DNA of 60,399 nt, from NCBI RefSeq assembly GCF_003611635.1, contig NZ_RAVZ01000009.1, forward strand, positions 1 through 60,399. The letters run 5' to 3'. The position numbers and the translations under genes are program-made. This stretch comes from Corallococcus terminator (GTDB taxonomy: Bacteria; Myxococcota; Myxococcia; Myxococcales; Myxococcaceae). This document shows positions 1-7,900 of the stretch, piece after piece. How positions within the stretch are numbered: position 1 is the first letter of the stretch; each line of letters starts with the position of its first letter. The notes under the pieces were generated by a model. The model was not told the DNA's origin and made no database searches. It saw nothing but the letters and a program-made list of their open reading frames with translations.

Positions 1-531
1 GCGCGCAAGGTGCGCGCCTCGGCGGCCAAGCTCGCCTTCGCCGCGGGCGGTGAGCCCCTGCGCACCCTGGACGACGCCCGCGCGGACGACGGCCTCACCC
101 ACGACATCACCGGCGCGCAGGCCCGCGCCCACGGACTGTCCATCCCCCTGCGCACGCCCGAGGAGGCCGCCGCCCTCTTCTGGCGCATCTCCGAAGGCGC
201 GGACTTCACCTTCTTCGAGCACTACCTCGCCGACGAGGCCGGGCACGCCCAGGACTTCACCGCCGCGCGGGCCGCGTTGGACACGTTCGATGCGTTCACC
301 CGCGCCATCGCCGCCACCCGCCCCGCCGACGCGCGCGTGCTGGTGTGCAGTGACCACGGCAACGTGGAGGACCTGTCGGTTCGCGGACACACCGTGCACC
401 CGGTGCCCATGCTCTACTTCGGGCCCTCCGCCCCGGAGGTAGCGTCCTTCACCACGGTCGCGGACGTGGGTCGCGCCGTGATGCGCTGGCTTGGGGCCAA
501 CGGAGGGGCTCGGGATGCGGGTGGGTGGTAG
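1..531 (+). CDS. Phosphoglycerate-mutase-like metalloenzyme, C-terminal part (5' end outside window)
   Basis: The frame is open from the first base, so the true start lies outside the window; the GTG at 10 is probably internal. The visible 173+ residues are the C-terminal part of an alkaline-phosphatase-superfamily enzyme. The diagnostic stretch is CSDHGNVEDLSVRGHTVHPV near residues 110-130, which resembles the DHGN/HT metal-binding motifs of cofactor-independent phosphoglycerate mutases and related metalloenzymes. FFEHYLADEAGH nearby supplies further Asp/His ligands. The family moves or hydrolyses phosphate using two metal ions; the substrate cannot be named from this fragment. Its stop overlaps the start of the lipoprotein peptidase by 17 bases, so the two are probably cotranscribed. 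Confidence 0.75.
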   Translation, partial: ARKVRASAAKLAFAAGGEPLRTLDDARADDGLTHDITGAQARAHGLSIPLRTPEEAAALFWRISEGADFTFFEHYLADEAGHAQDFTAARAALDTFDAFTRAIAATRPADARVLVCSDHGNVEDLSVRGHTVHPVPMLYFGPSAPEVASFTTVADVGRAVMRWLGANGGARDAGGW

Positions 532-1483
532 CGCGGGACGATGGAGCGTCATGCTCGTGGCGCTCGCCCTGCTGTCGGCGTGCGCCTCCATGACCCGCAA
601 GCCCCCCGTGGACGCCGACGCCTCGCTGGAGCTGCCCGGCGGTCAGTTCCGCTTCGCCCACGCCCCCCGGGAAGCCCAGGCCGCGGACATGGTGCGCCGG
701 GCCGTGGAGAACGCCGCCCCCCGCCTCGACCGCTGGGGCACCTTCCACGAGCCTGTCACCCTGGTCATCCACCCCAACCACGCCGCCCTGGAGCGCGCCG
801 CCAACCGCCCCGACCACGACTTCCTGCGCGCCTGGGCCCGCTTCGAACAGGTGGAGCTCCAGAGCCCCCGCACCTGGACGCGCGCCGGGGCCTCCCAGAA
901 GCAGGTGGACGAGCTGCTCCTGCACGAGCTCACCCACAGCCTCATGTACCAGGCGTCCGCCACCCGCATGACCTGGACGAAGAAGGGCATCCCCCTGTGG
1001 TTCAGCGAAGGCATGGCCTCCTACACCGCGGCCCAGGGCTACCGCGTCCCCAGCCTGGAGGACCTGTCCCGCTTCCTCCACGACCACCCCCAGGCCGATC
1101 CGCTCGCCCGCGCCGAGTCGCTCTACGAGTCCGAGAACGCCACCGTCTACGGCGCCGCCCACCACGCCTTCGACTTCCTCATCAGCCGCTACGGCGAGGA
1201 GCGCGTCCGGGGCACCCTCCAGGCCATGCGCCAGGGCCAGGACTTCACGCCTGCCTTCCAGGAGGCCGTCGGAATCCCCGTGGACGCCTTCCTGCGCGAC
1301 TTCCGCCGTTACGTGTACCTGCGCGGCTTCAAGGGGGGTCGCATCAACCCACCCGAGCCCGAAACAGGTCGGTTTCGCGGCGAAAACCGGGGGCTTCCCT
1401 GGATTCCATTGATCTCCAAACCATTGCCCCCACCTTCGGGCCCTCCAGACACAACTCTGGAGGGCACAAGCCCGAAAAGATGA
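515..1483 (+). CDS. Lipoprotein zinc metallopeptidase (peptidase MA/gluzincin-like)
   Basis: A 322-residue protein starting at ATG 515, chosen because GGAGG lies at 501-505; a TTG at 491 is in frame but poorer. Residues 1-23 are a lipoprotein signal with lipobox LSAC (Cys23), so the protein is probably membrane-anchored outside the cytoplasm. HELTH at residues 137-141 is an HExxH zinc site, followed by WFSEGMASY with Glu165 as the expected third ligand, the gluzincin pattern seen in peptidase MA-like proteins. The remainder is an ordinary helical C-terminal region. The gene overlaps the preceding metalloenzyme and lies about 40 bases before the GH13 gene. The substrate is unknown; peptidase activity is inferred from the motif only. 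Confidence 0.8.
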   Translation: MRVGGSAGRWSVMLVALALLSACASMTRKPPVDADASLELPGGQFRFAHAPREAQAADMVRRAVENAAPRLDRWGTFHEPVTLVIHPNHAALERAANRPDHDFLRAWARFEQVELQSPRTWTRAGASQKQVDELLLHELTHSLMYQASATRMTWTKKGIPLWFSEGMASYTAAQGYRVPSLEDLSRFLHDHPQADPLARAESLYESENATVYGAAHHAFDFLISRYGEERVRGTLQAMRQGQDFTPAFQEAVGIPVDAFLRDFRRYVYLRGFKGGRINPPEPETGRFRGENRGLPWIPLISKPLPPPSGPPDTTLEGTSPKR

Positions 1484-1522
1484 AGACGCCCGCTATGCGT
1501 GGGCCGTCGGAGGATTCCCCCC

Positions 1523-4500
1523 GTGAGTGACTCCAAGATCAACCGCCCGACCAGCGCCCCGGCCCCCGCCAAGGCGTCCCCCACGGTCGACGCCGAAAAG
1601 GTGCTTGCCCAGCAGAAGGCCGCCGCCGCCAAGGCCGCCGCCGCCCGCCGGAACACCTCCGCCTTTGAATCCACGCCGGCCGCGGGCGCGAAGGCCCCGG
1701 TCGCGGGTTCTGGAACCCTGGCCCGTTCGGGCAACACGGAGGCCCTGCTGGGCGCCGCTCCCACCGCCCCGGTGCGTCCGGGCGCCACGGTGGAGAAGCC
1801 CGTCACCCGCACCATCACGTTCACGTACGACGCGGGCCCGCACAACCAACTCACCAACCCGCAGCTCAAGGGGAGCTGGGACGCGGACGGCCGCTTCAGC
1901 GCCCAGTGGAGCGGGGGCGGCATCCCCATGAAGCCCCTGGGCAATGGCAAGTACGAGGCCTCCGTGAAGGTGGCGGACGACGGCCTGGCCCGCAACTGGG
2001 AGTGGGGCGTCAGCGTGGACGGCCCGTCCGGCAAGGACCAGTGGGCGGTGATGGGCGAGGGCAACCTCAAGCTGGATCTGTCCAAGCCCACCGCGTCCTA
2101 TTCGCCGACGACGTACCACCAGATGGGCGCGCAGCGCTCCGGCCAGGACGTGTCCTTCAAGTTCTGGGCGCCGGATGCACGCGCCGTCCAGGTGAAGGTC
2201 ACCGACAAGCAGGGCCAGCAGCAGACAATCCCCCTGACGCGCGACGAGGGCGGCAACTGGACCGCCCAGGCGAAGGGCGCCTGGAGCAACCTGGAGGGCA
2301 AGTCCTACGTCTACGAGGTCGTGGACTCCACGGGCGCCGTCAGCGACCGGCCGGACCCGTACGCGCGCCGGATGATGGGCGAGCAGCGCGGCCTGGACCG
2401 CCTCTTCCTGGACCCCATGCGCGGCAAGGAGGTGGACCGCTACTTCCCCGGCGCCACGCCCCTCATGCGCTTCGACGTGGACGACGCCGAGGACGCGGAC
2501 AGCGCGTACCTGGTCCTCAAGGACGGCGACGGCAACCCGCTCAACAAGGCGCAGCTCCAGGAGCGCCTGGGCAAGTTCGACGAGACGCTCATCGACAAGT
2601 TCCGGGGCGGCGCGGCGAACAGCGACTTCTGGTCGCGCAACGTCACGGACGACGGCCGCATCAAGATGACGAACCAGGGCGGCGCGTGGACGACGCTCGT
2701 CAATGATCCGTCGAAGCTCGAAGGCCTGCGCTACGAGTTCCAGGTGTTCGACAAGGACGCGCAGGGAAAGCTGCACCTGCGCGACGACGTGAACAACGAT
2801 GGGAAGCTGTCCCAGACGGAGCGCATCTCCTCGTCGGAGAACGACCCCTGGAGCGACCTCATCACCGTGGGCAGCGGCGTGGACTTCCGCGGCTCCGTCT
2901 TCACGGACCCCACGGCGTTCGTGTTCAAGAACGACAACGTGCCGCGTGAGAAGGACCCGTCCAAGTGGACGGTGTACCAGCTCCACGCGGGCAGCTTCCT
3001 GGGCCAGGCGGGCAACTCCAACCGCTCCACCATGGAGGACCTGCTCAAGAAGCTGGATTACTTCAAGGAGCTGGGCGTCACCACGCTGGAGCTGCTGCCC
3101 ACGAACGAAGTGGAAGGCAGCCGCAACTGGGGCTACCTGGGCGTCAACAGCCTCGCGGCGGAGAGCTCGCTGGGCTTCGAGGACGACACGGGCCAGTGGG
3201 TGGAGGGGGATGAAGCCCTCAAGCGCTTCATCGACGCGGCCCACGGCAAGGGCCTCAACGTGGTGTCGGACGTCGTCTACAACCACGTCTTCGGCGACCA
3301 CAACGGCCTGTGGAACGTGGGCGGCCCCAGCAATCCGTACTTCAACTGGTCCAAGGAGCCGGGCAAGTTCGAACAGCGCGACACGCCCTGGGGCGCGGTC
3401 CCCGCGTACAACACGCCGCAGGTGAAGCAGCTCTTCATCGACCACGCCGTGCAGCAGGTGCAGGAGCTGAAGTTCGACGGACTGAGATTCGACTTCACGG
3501 AGCCCATCAAGGGCGTGGGTGGCAAGGACGGCTGGGAGATGCTCCGGGAGATCAACCGCCAGGTGCACTTCGTGAACCCCAACGTGTGGACCGTGGCGGA
3601 GCAGTTCGACTACGAGCCGGACATCTCGCGCCCGGCGAAGTCGGACGGCACCGGCGGCGGCTTCGACGCGCAGTGGTACACGGAGTTCCAGCACCGGCTC
3701 GTCAACGACAACAGCAAGCCGGGCCTGGTGCAGGCGGCCGCGCGCGGGCTGAAGACGGACATGGACGCGTTCGTCAACCTCATGACGGCGCCGCGCGGGT
3801 TGGACAGTTGGCAGAAGGCGCTGTCCATCATCTCCAACCACGACGAAGTGGGTAACGCGCAGCGCACGATGAACACCGCGGAGGGCGAGAAGGCCACCGA
3901 CTTCCCGGACCAGTGGACGCGCGGCGCGGCCCGCTTCACCGGCGGCATGGGCATGGCCGGTCCCGGCATTCCGATGTTCTTCCAGGGTGACGAGTTCGGC
4001 GCGCAGAACGACTTCCGCTGGGGCAACCCCTCCACCTGGGACAGCGACTGGAGCTGGCAGGACGTGGGCAAGGACGTGGACTTCGGCAAGGTCACGTTCA
4101 ACGACGCGACGAAGGCCACCTACGAGCGCCTCTTCACGCTCTCCCCCGACGCGCAGACGAAGGACGCGGCCTACAAGTCCTTCTCCGCGGACGACAAGAA
4201 GCTCTTCCAGGAGATCTCCAGCCTGCCCGCCTCCGAGCGCAAGGACGCGATGCTGGACGTCACCCGCCGGCAGAGCTTCAGCTTCTACAAGGACGCCATC
4301 GGCCTCAGGAACAGCAGCCCGGCCTTCAGCGCGGCGGCGGAGGTGAAGCGCGTCTACACCCACAACGACGACAGCGTGATGGCCTTCACGCGCAAGTCGG
4401 GCAACGAGGAGTTCCTCGTCGTGGGCAGCCTGAACAAGAAGAACCTGGACGGCTACACCCTGCCGCTGCCTCCCGGGCAGTGGAAGGAAGTGCTCAACAG

Positions 4501-4618
4501 CGACGCCTCCGCGTACGGCGGCGGCAACTTCGGCAACTTCGGCGCCACGCTGAACGGCGGGAACACCAAGGTGAACATCCCCGCCGCCGGCTACGTGGTG
4601 ATGAAGCGGGTCGGTTAG
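1523..4618 (+). CDS. GH13 alpha-amylase family glycosyl hydrolase, large multidomain
   Basis: 1031 residues from GTG 1523, which has GGAGG at 1509-1513 nine bases upstream; a GTG at 1499 would lie before that site. The first ~100 residues are Ala/Pro-rich and show no signal peptide. Two beta-sandwich-like modules follow (about residues 95-290), the second beginning like a CBM48 (VSFKFWAPDA). The catalytic barrel has GH13 landmarks: DVVYNH (region I), GLRFDF with the presumed nucleophile Asp (region II), VAEQF with the acid Glu (region III) and SNHDE (region IV). A C-terminal beta domain closes the protein. It probably acts on alpha-1,4/1,6 glucans such as glycogen or trehalose precursors; branching-enzyme, trehalohydrolase or amylase activity cannot be separated here. 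Its end overlaps the convergent TldD-like gene by 4 bases. Confidence 0.85.
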   Translation: MSDSKINRPTSAPAPAKASPTVDAEKVLAQQKAAAAKAAAARRNTSAFESTPAAGAKAPVAGSGTLARSGNTEALLGAAPTAPVRPGATVEKPVTRTITFTYDAGPHNQLTNPQLKGSWDADGRFSAQWSGGGIPMKPLGNGKYEASVKVADDGLARNWEWGVSVDGPSGKDQWAVMGEGNLKLDLSKPTASYSPTTYHQMGAQRSGQDVSFKFWAPDARAVQVKVTDKQGQQQTIPLTRDEGGNWTAQAKGAWSNLEGKSYVYEVVDSTGAVSDRPDPYARRMMGEQRGLDRLFLDPMRGKEVDRYFPGATPLMRFDVDDAEDADSAYLVLKDGDGNPLNKAQLQERLGKFDETLIDKFRGGAANSDFWSRNVTDDGRIKMTNQGGAWTTLVNDPSKLEGLRYEFQVFDKDAQGKLHLRDDVNNDGKLSQTERISSSENDPWSDLITVGSGVDFRGSVFTDPTAFVFKNDNVPREKDPSKWTVYQLHAGSFLGQAGNSNRSTMEDLLKKLDYFKELGVTTLELLPTNEVEGSRNWGYLGVNSLAAESSLGFEDDTGQWVEGDEALKRFIDAAHGKGLNVVSDVVYNHVFGDHNGLWNVGGPSNPYFNWSKEPGKFEQRDTPWGAVPAYNTPQVKQLFIDHAVQQVQELKFDGLRFDFTEPIKGVGGKDGWEMLREINRQVHFVNPNVWTVAEQFDYEPDISRPAKSDGTGGGFDAQWYTEFQHRLVNDNSKPGLVQAAARGLKTDMDAFVNLMTAPRGLDSWQKALSIISNHDEVGNAQRTMNTAEGEKATDFPDQWTRGAARFTGGMGMAGPGIPMFFQGDEFGAQNDFRWGNPSTWDSDWSWQDVGKDVDFGKVTFNDATKATYERLFTLSPDAQTKDAAYKSFSADDKKLFQEISSLPASERKDAMLDVTRRQSFSFYKDAIGLRNSSPAFSAAAEVKRVYTHNDDSVMAFTRKSGNEEFLVVGSLNKKNLDGYTLPLPPGQWKEVLNSDASAYGGGNFGNFGATLNGGNTKVNIPAAGYVVMKRVG

Positions 4619-6369
4619 TTCGTCCCCTTCGCTTCCGGTCCGGCCGCCGCCTGCTTCGGGGCCGCCGGACTGGGAAGCAGGGGCGGCCGGTCCTTGCCCT
4701 CCATCGCCCGCTGGAGCTCCAGTTCCTGGAGCAGCACCGCGGGCGCCACGGTGGACACCGGCACGTTGCCGCTCTCCGCGCCGCAGAAGCCGTTGAACAC
4801 GCCCAACCGCTGGCCCGTGGCGAGGATGCGGTTCACCGACGACAGCGGCGTGCCGACGATCTCCACGCCTCGCACCAGCGTCTCCTCGCCCGTCTTCACG
4901 TCCACGCGGTACACCATGCGCGGCACGCCCTTGAAGGCCTGGTAGCCGTAGCTGGACGTGTTGGTGTTGCCCCCGGTGATGTCGCGGATGATGAGCCCGT
5001 ACGGCTTGCCCTGCCGCTTCGCCTCCGCGACGAGCATCTTCTTCAGCTCCGCGTCGCTCACCTGCTTCGTGCTGTCCACCAGGAGGTTGCCCATGCGCGC
5101 CACCGGCTGGAGCGTGCCCTGGCCGCGCCCATGGCCGTTGGACTTCGCGAAGCCTTCCACCGGGTGACGGCTCATCAGGTAGCCCTTGAGCACGCCCTTC
5201 TCCACCAGCGACACCGGCTGCCCCTTCACGCCCTCTTCGTCATAGAGGTAGTAGCCGTTGAGCGGCTCGCCGTTCACCTCGCGCCTGGACGGATCATCCC
5301 GCAGCGACAGGAAGGACGGGAGGATCTGCTTGCCCTCCTGGCCCTTGAACGTCTTGCCATCGCTGTCGCCGTCCTGCCGGTCCGCTTCCAGCCGGTGGCC
5401 CAGCGTCTCGTGGAAGAGCACGCCCGCGGCCTCCGGCGCCAGGATGGCAGGCCCCGCGTACGGGACGATGGCCGGCGCCTGCCTGAGCGCGAGCAGTTCG
5501 TCGATGACCTTCTGCGCCGCCGCGTGCACCTTCACCACGTCCGGCATCCCGGCTTCCGTGGGCAGGTAGAAGCTGCGCGAGTCATCCAGCAACTGCCCGT
5601 CCGGCGCGCGCGTCACCGCGGAGACGTGCAGCGCGTACAGCGTCTCCTCGGTGATGAGCTTCGTGCCTTCGGAGGAGACGAACAGCCGCGTCGCCTTGTC
5701 CGCGGTGATGCGCACCTCCGAATCGAACAGCTCCGGGTGCGCGTTGAAGCGCGCGGAGACCTCCCGGGCCAGCTTGCGCCACTTCTCGCGGTCAAAGGGA
5801 AAGGCCACCGGCGGCTGCACGTAGGTGGAGGGCGTCTCGCGGGAGAAGGACGCCGCCCGCTTGGGGTCCTCCACCGCGTAGACGTCCTCGCCCTTCTTCT
5901 TCAGGAACTGGAAGAGCGCGGCCTTGTACTTCTCATCCGTGACGAGCCATAGCGCCGTGCGCAGCGCGAGCGGCGAGTCATCCAGCGGCCCCTCCTTGCG
6001 CGCGCTGAAGCTCGAGCCCTTGCTGGTGCTGAAGCCGAAGTCGAGCGAGTCCGCGACGGAGCTGTCGAAGTCGTAGCTGCCCACGCGCACGTCCACGCCC
6101 AGCTTGCGCTCGCGGTAGTCGTCGTCCTGGAACACCGCCCCGTAGCGCGCGACGAGCAGCCGCGACTCGTAGTCCTTCACCAGGTAGCTGATGAAGTACG
6201 GCGCCTCATGGCCGTTCACCTTGAGCTGCTGCTGGTTGCGCGTCAGCTCCGTGGACATCGCCTCCAGCAATTGGGAGCGGGGGCCTGGCGCGGGCGTCGC
6301 GCCCATCAGCAGCGACGCAGCCATGAACAGCGGGAACAAGGGACGAAAGGCGTTGGGCACGGCGCGCAC
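4615..6369 (-). CDS. Exported TldD/PmbA-family metalloprotease-like protein
   Basis: 584 residues. The N-terminus (PNAFRPLFPLFMAASLLMGA) looks like a signal peptide, which is unusual because classical TldD/PmbA proteins are cytoplasmic. The core motif FHETLGHRLE contains His320, Glu321 and His325, the HExxxH metal site typical of TldD. A TldD-like C-terminal beta region follows (GNLLVDS, RDITGGNTNTSSYGYQ, EIVGTPLSSVN, GFCGAE). The GTG at 6369 gives the signal peptide; a GTG at 6360 is an alternative and neither has a strong Shine-Dalgarno. No second TldD/PmbA gene is adjacent, so it may act alone or with a distant partner. The role is probably processing or degradation of exported peptides; the substrate is unknown. 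Confidence 0.8.
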   Translation of the reverse strand: MRAVPNAFRPLFPLFMAASLLMGATPAPGPRSQLLEAMSTELTRNQQQLKVNGHEAPYFISYLVKDYESRLLVARYGAVFQDDDYRERKLGVDVRVGSYDFDSSVADSLDFGFSTSKGSSFSARKEGPLDDSPLALRTALWLVTDEKYKAALFQFLKKKGEDVYAVEDPKRAASFSRETPSTYVQPPVAFPFDREKWRKLAREVSARFNAHPELFDSEVRITADKATRLFVSSEGTKLITEETLYALHVSAVTRAPDGQLLDDSRSFYLPTEAGMPDVVKVHAAAQKVIDELLALRQAPAIVPYAGPAILAPEAAGVLFHETLGHRLEADRQDGDSDGKTFKGQEGKQILPSFLSLRDDPSRREVNGEPLNGYYLYDEEGVKGQPVSLVEKGVLKGYLMSRHPVEGFAKSNGHGRGQGTLQPVARMGNLLVDSTKQVSDAELKKMLVAEAKRQGKPYGLIIRDITGGNTNTSSYGYQAFKGVPRMVYRVDVKTGEETLVRGVEIVGTPLSSVNRILATGQRLGVFNGFCGAESGNVPVSTVAPAVLLQELELQRAMEGKDRPPLLPSPAAPKQAAAGPEAKGTN

Positions 6370-6509
6370 TGTAGCCAGAAACGGGCAAGGGTCCTCCCCT
6401 CACGCGCAGCCCCTCCCGGCGGCGCGTGAAGCGAGGACCCTCTCGCCTGGAAGCCTTGCGGCCTCCAGGCGCATGTCGCCTGTCTGTACCTTGAAGCCTT
6501 CGGGAAGCC

Positions 6510-7838
6510 TTACGCCTTGACGATCTTCTCGCGGCCCTCCGTGACGGCCTTCGTCGCGTTGCGCGTGTCGATGACGATGTTCGAGCGCTGGACCAGCTCG
6601 TTGTAATCGATGTGCGAGTGGTCGGTCAGGATGATGACCGCGTCGTACTGGTTGAGCGTCTCCGGGTCGAGCGGGACGGACGTCATCTCCATGTTGAAGC
6701 CGTGGCCCTTGTGCAGCTCCTTCACGAACGGGTCGTGGTAGCTGATGTCCGCGCCCTTCTCCTTCAGGAGCGTCATCACGCGCAGCGACGGGGACTCACG
6801 GAAGTCGTCAATGTCCTTCTTGTACGCCGCGCCCAGGCAGAGGACCTTCGCGCCGTTGAGGACCTTCTTGCCCGCGTTGAGCGCCTCCATCGTGCGCTGC
6901 ACCACGTAGTAGGGCATCTGCCAGTTCACTTCGCCGGCCAGCTCGATGAACTTGGTGTGGAACTCGAACTCGCGCGCCTTCCACGTCAGGTAGAACGGGT
7001 CGATGGGGATGCAGTGCCCGCCCAGGCCGGGGCCCGGGTAGAACGGCTGGAAGCCGAAGGGCTTCGTGCTGGCGGCCTGGATGACTTCCCAGACATCCAC
7101 GTTCATGCGGTCGCAGAGCATCTTCATCTCGTTGACCATCGCGATGTTCACGCAGCGGTAGATGTTCTCCAAGAGCTTGGAGAGCTCCGCCACGCGCGTG
7201 GAGGACACCGGGACGACTTCCTTCAGCGCGCTGCCGTAGAGAGCGACCGCGACCTCGAGGCACGCGGGCGAGTAGCCGCCGACGACCTTCGGAATCGTCT
7301 TGGTGTTGAAGCCCTTGTTGCCCGGGTCCTCGCGCTCGGGGCTGAAGGCCAGGAAGAAGTCCACGCCCGCCTTGAGGCCGCCCTTCTCCAGCAGGGGCTT
7401 GAGGATCTCCTCGGTGGTGCCCGGGTAGGTGGTGGACTCCAGGATGAAGAGCTGGCCGGGACGCACGTACGGCGCCAGCGCCTCGCCCGTGGCGATGATG
7501 AAGCTCATGTCCGGCTCACGCGACGCGGTCAGCGGCGTGGGCACGCAGATGATGACGCAGTCCAGCTCACGCGACTTGGCGAACTCATTGCTCGCCGTGA
7601 GCTTTCCCGCCTGGGTGAGCTTCGCCAGCGGCTCGCTGGGGATGTGCTTGATGTAGCTCTCACCCTTCGTAATCTTGTCAATCTTGCGCTGATCCACGTC
7701 CAGGCCGGTCACCATGAAGCCGGCGTCCGCGAACGCCATGCCCAGGGGAAGACCGACATAACCGAGACCCACCACGCCAACCTTCGCCTCCCGATTGCTG
7801 ATCCGCTCCAGCAAGGGGTTGCCAACCATCACGCGCAT
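6510..7838 (-). CDS. Nucleotide-sugar dehydrogenase (UDP-GlcNAc/UDP-glucose 6-dehydrogenase family, WbpA-like)
   Basis: 442 residues from ATG 7838, which is preceded by GGAG eight bases upstream; a TTG at 7856 is in frame. The N-terminal Rossmann motif is GLGYVG at residues 24-29. The catalytic segment GGHCIPIDPFY places the nucleophile Cys276. FSPEREDPGN and the C-terminal UDP-binding region (GAAYKKDIDDFRESPS) complete the three-domain UDP-sugar dehydrogenase architecture. The enzyme oxidises C6 of a UDP-hexose or UDP-N-acetylhexosamine to a uronic acid using NAD. SPEREDPGN and GGHCIPIDP fit the WbpA/WecC-type branch better than UDP-glucose dehydrogenases, but the substrate is inference. The heparinase-like gene lies 62 bases upstream on the same strand, pointing to uronate-containing exopolysaccharide metabolism. 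Confidence 0.9.
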   Translation of the reverse strand: MRVMVGNPLLERISNREAKVGVVGLGYVGLPLGMAFADAGFMVTGLDVDQRKIDKITKGESYIKHIPSEPLAKLTQAGKLTASNEFAKSRELDCVIICVPTPLTASREPDMSFIIATGEALAPYVRPGQLFILESTTYPGTTEEILKPLLEKGGLKAGVDFFLAFSPEREDPGNKGFNTKTIPKVVGGYSPACLEVAVALYGSALKEVVPVSSTRVAELSKLLENIYRCVNIAMVNEMKMLCDRMNVDVWEVIQAASTKPFGFQPFYPGPGLGGHCIPIDPFYLTWKAREFEFHTKFIELAGEVNWQMPYYVVQRTMEALNAGKKVLNGAKVLCLGAAYKKDIDDFRESPSLRVMTLLKEKGADISYHDPFVKELHKGHGFNMEMTSVPLDPETLNQYDAVIILTDHSHIDYNELVQRSNIVIDTRNATKAVTEGREKIVKA

Positions 7839-7900
7839 TGTCGTTACTCCCAGCAATTGACAGGCGGCCTCGCCGGCTCACCTGTCCCGACCCACACCGT

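Noticed and set aside
1493-4363. Very long minus-strand open frame under the GH13 gene (and similar long frames under other genes, e.g. 12459-14909 plus strand)
   Set aside because: High-GC genomes create long antisense frames. Composition here is Arg/Leu/Val/His-rich with no motif, while the opposite strand encodes clear protein families.
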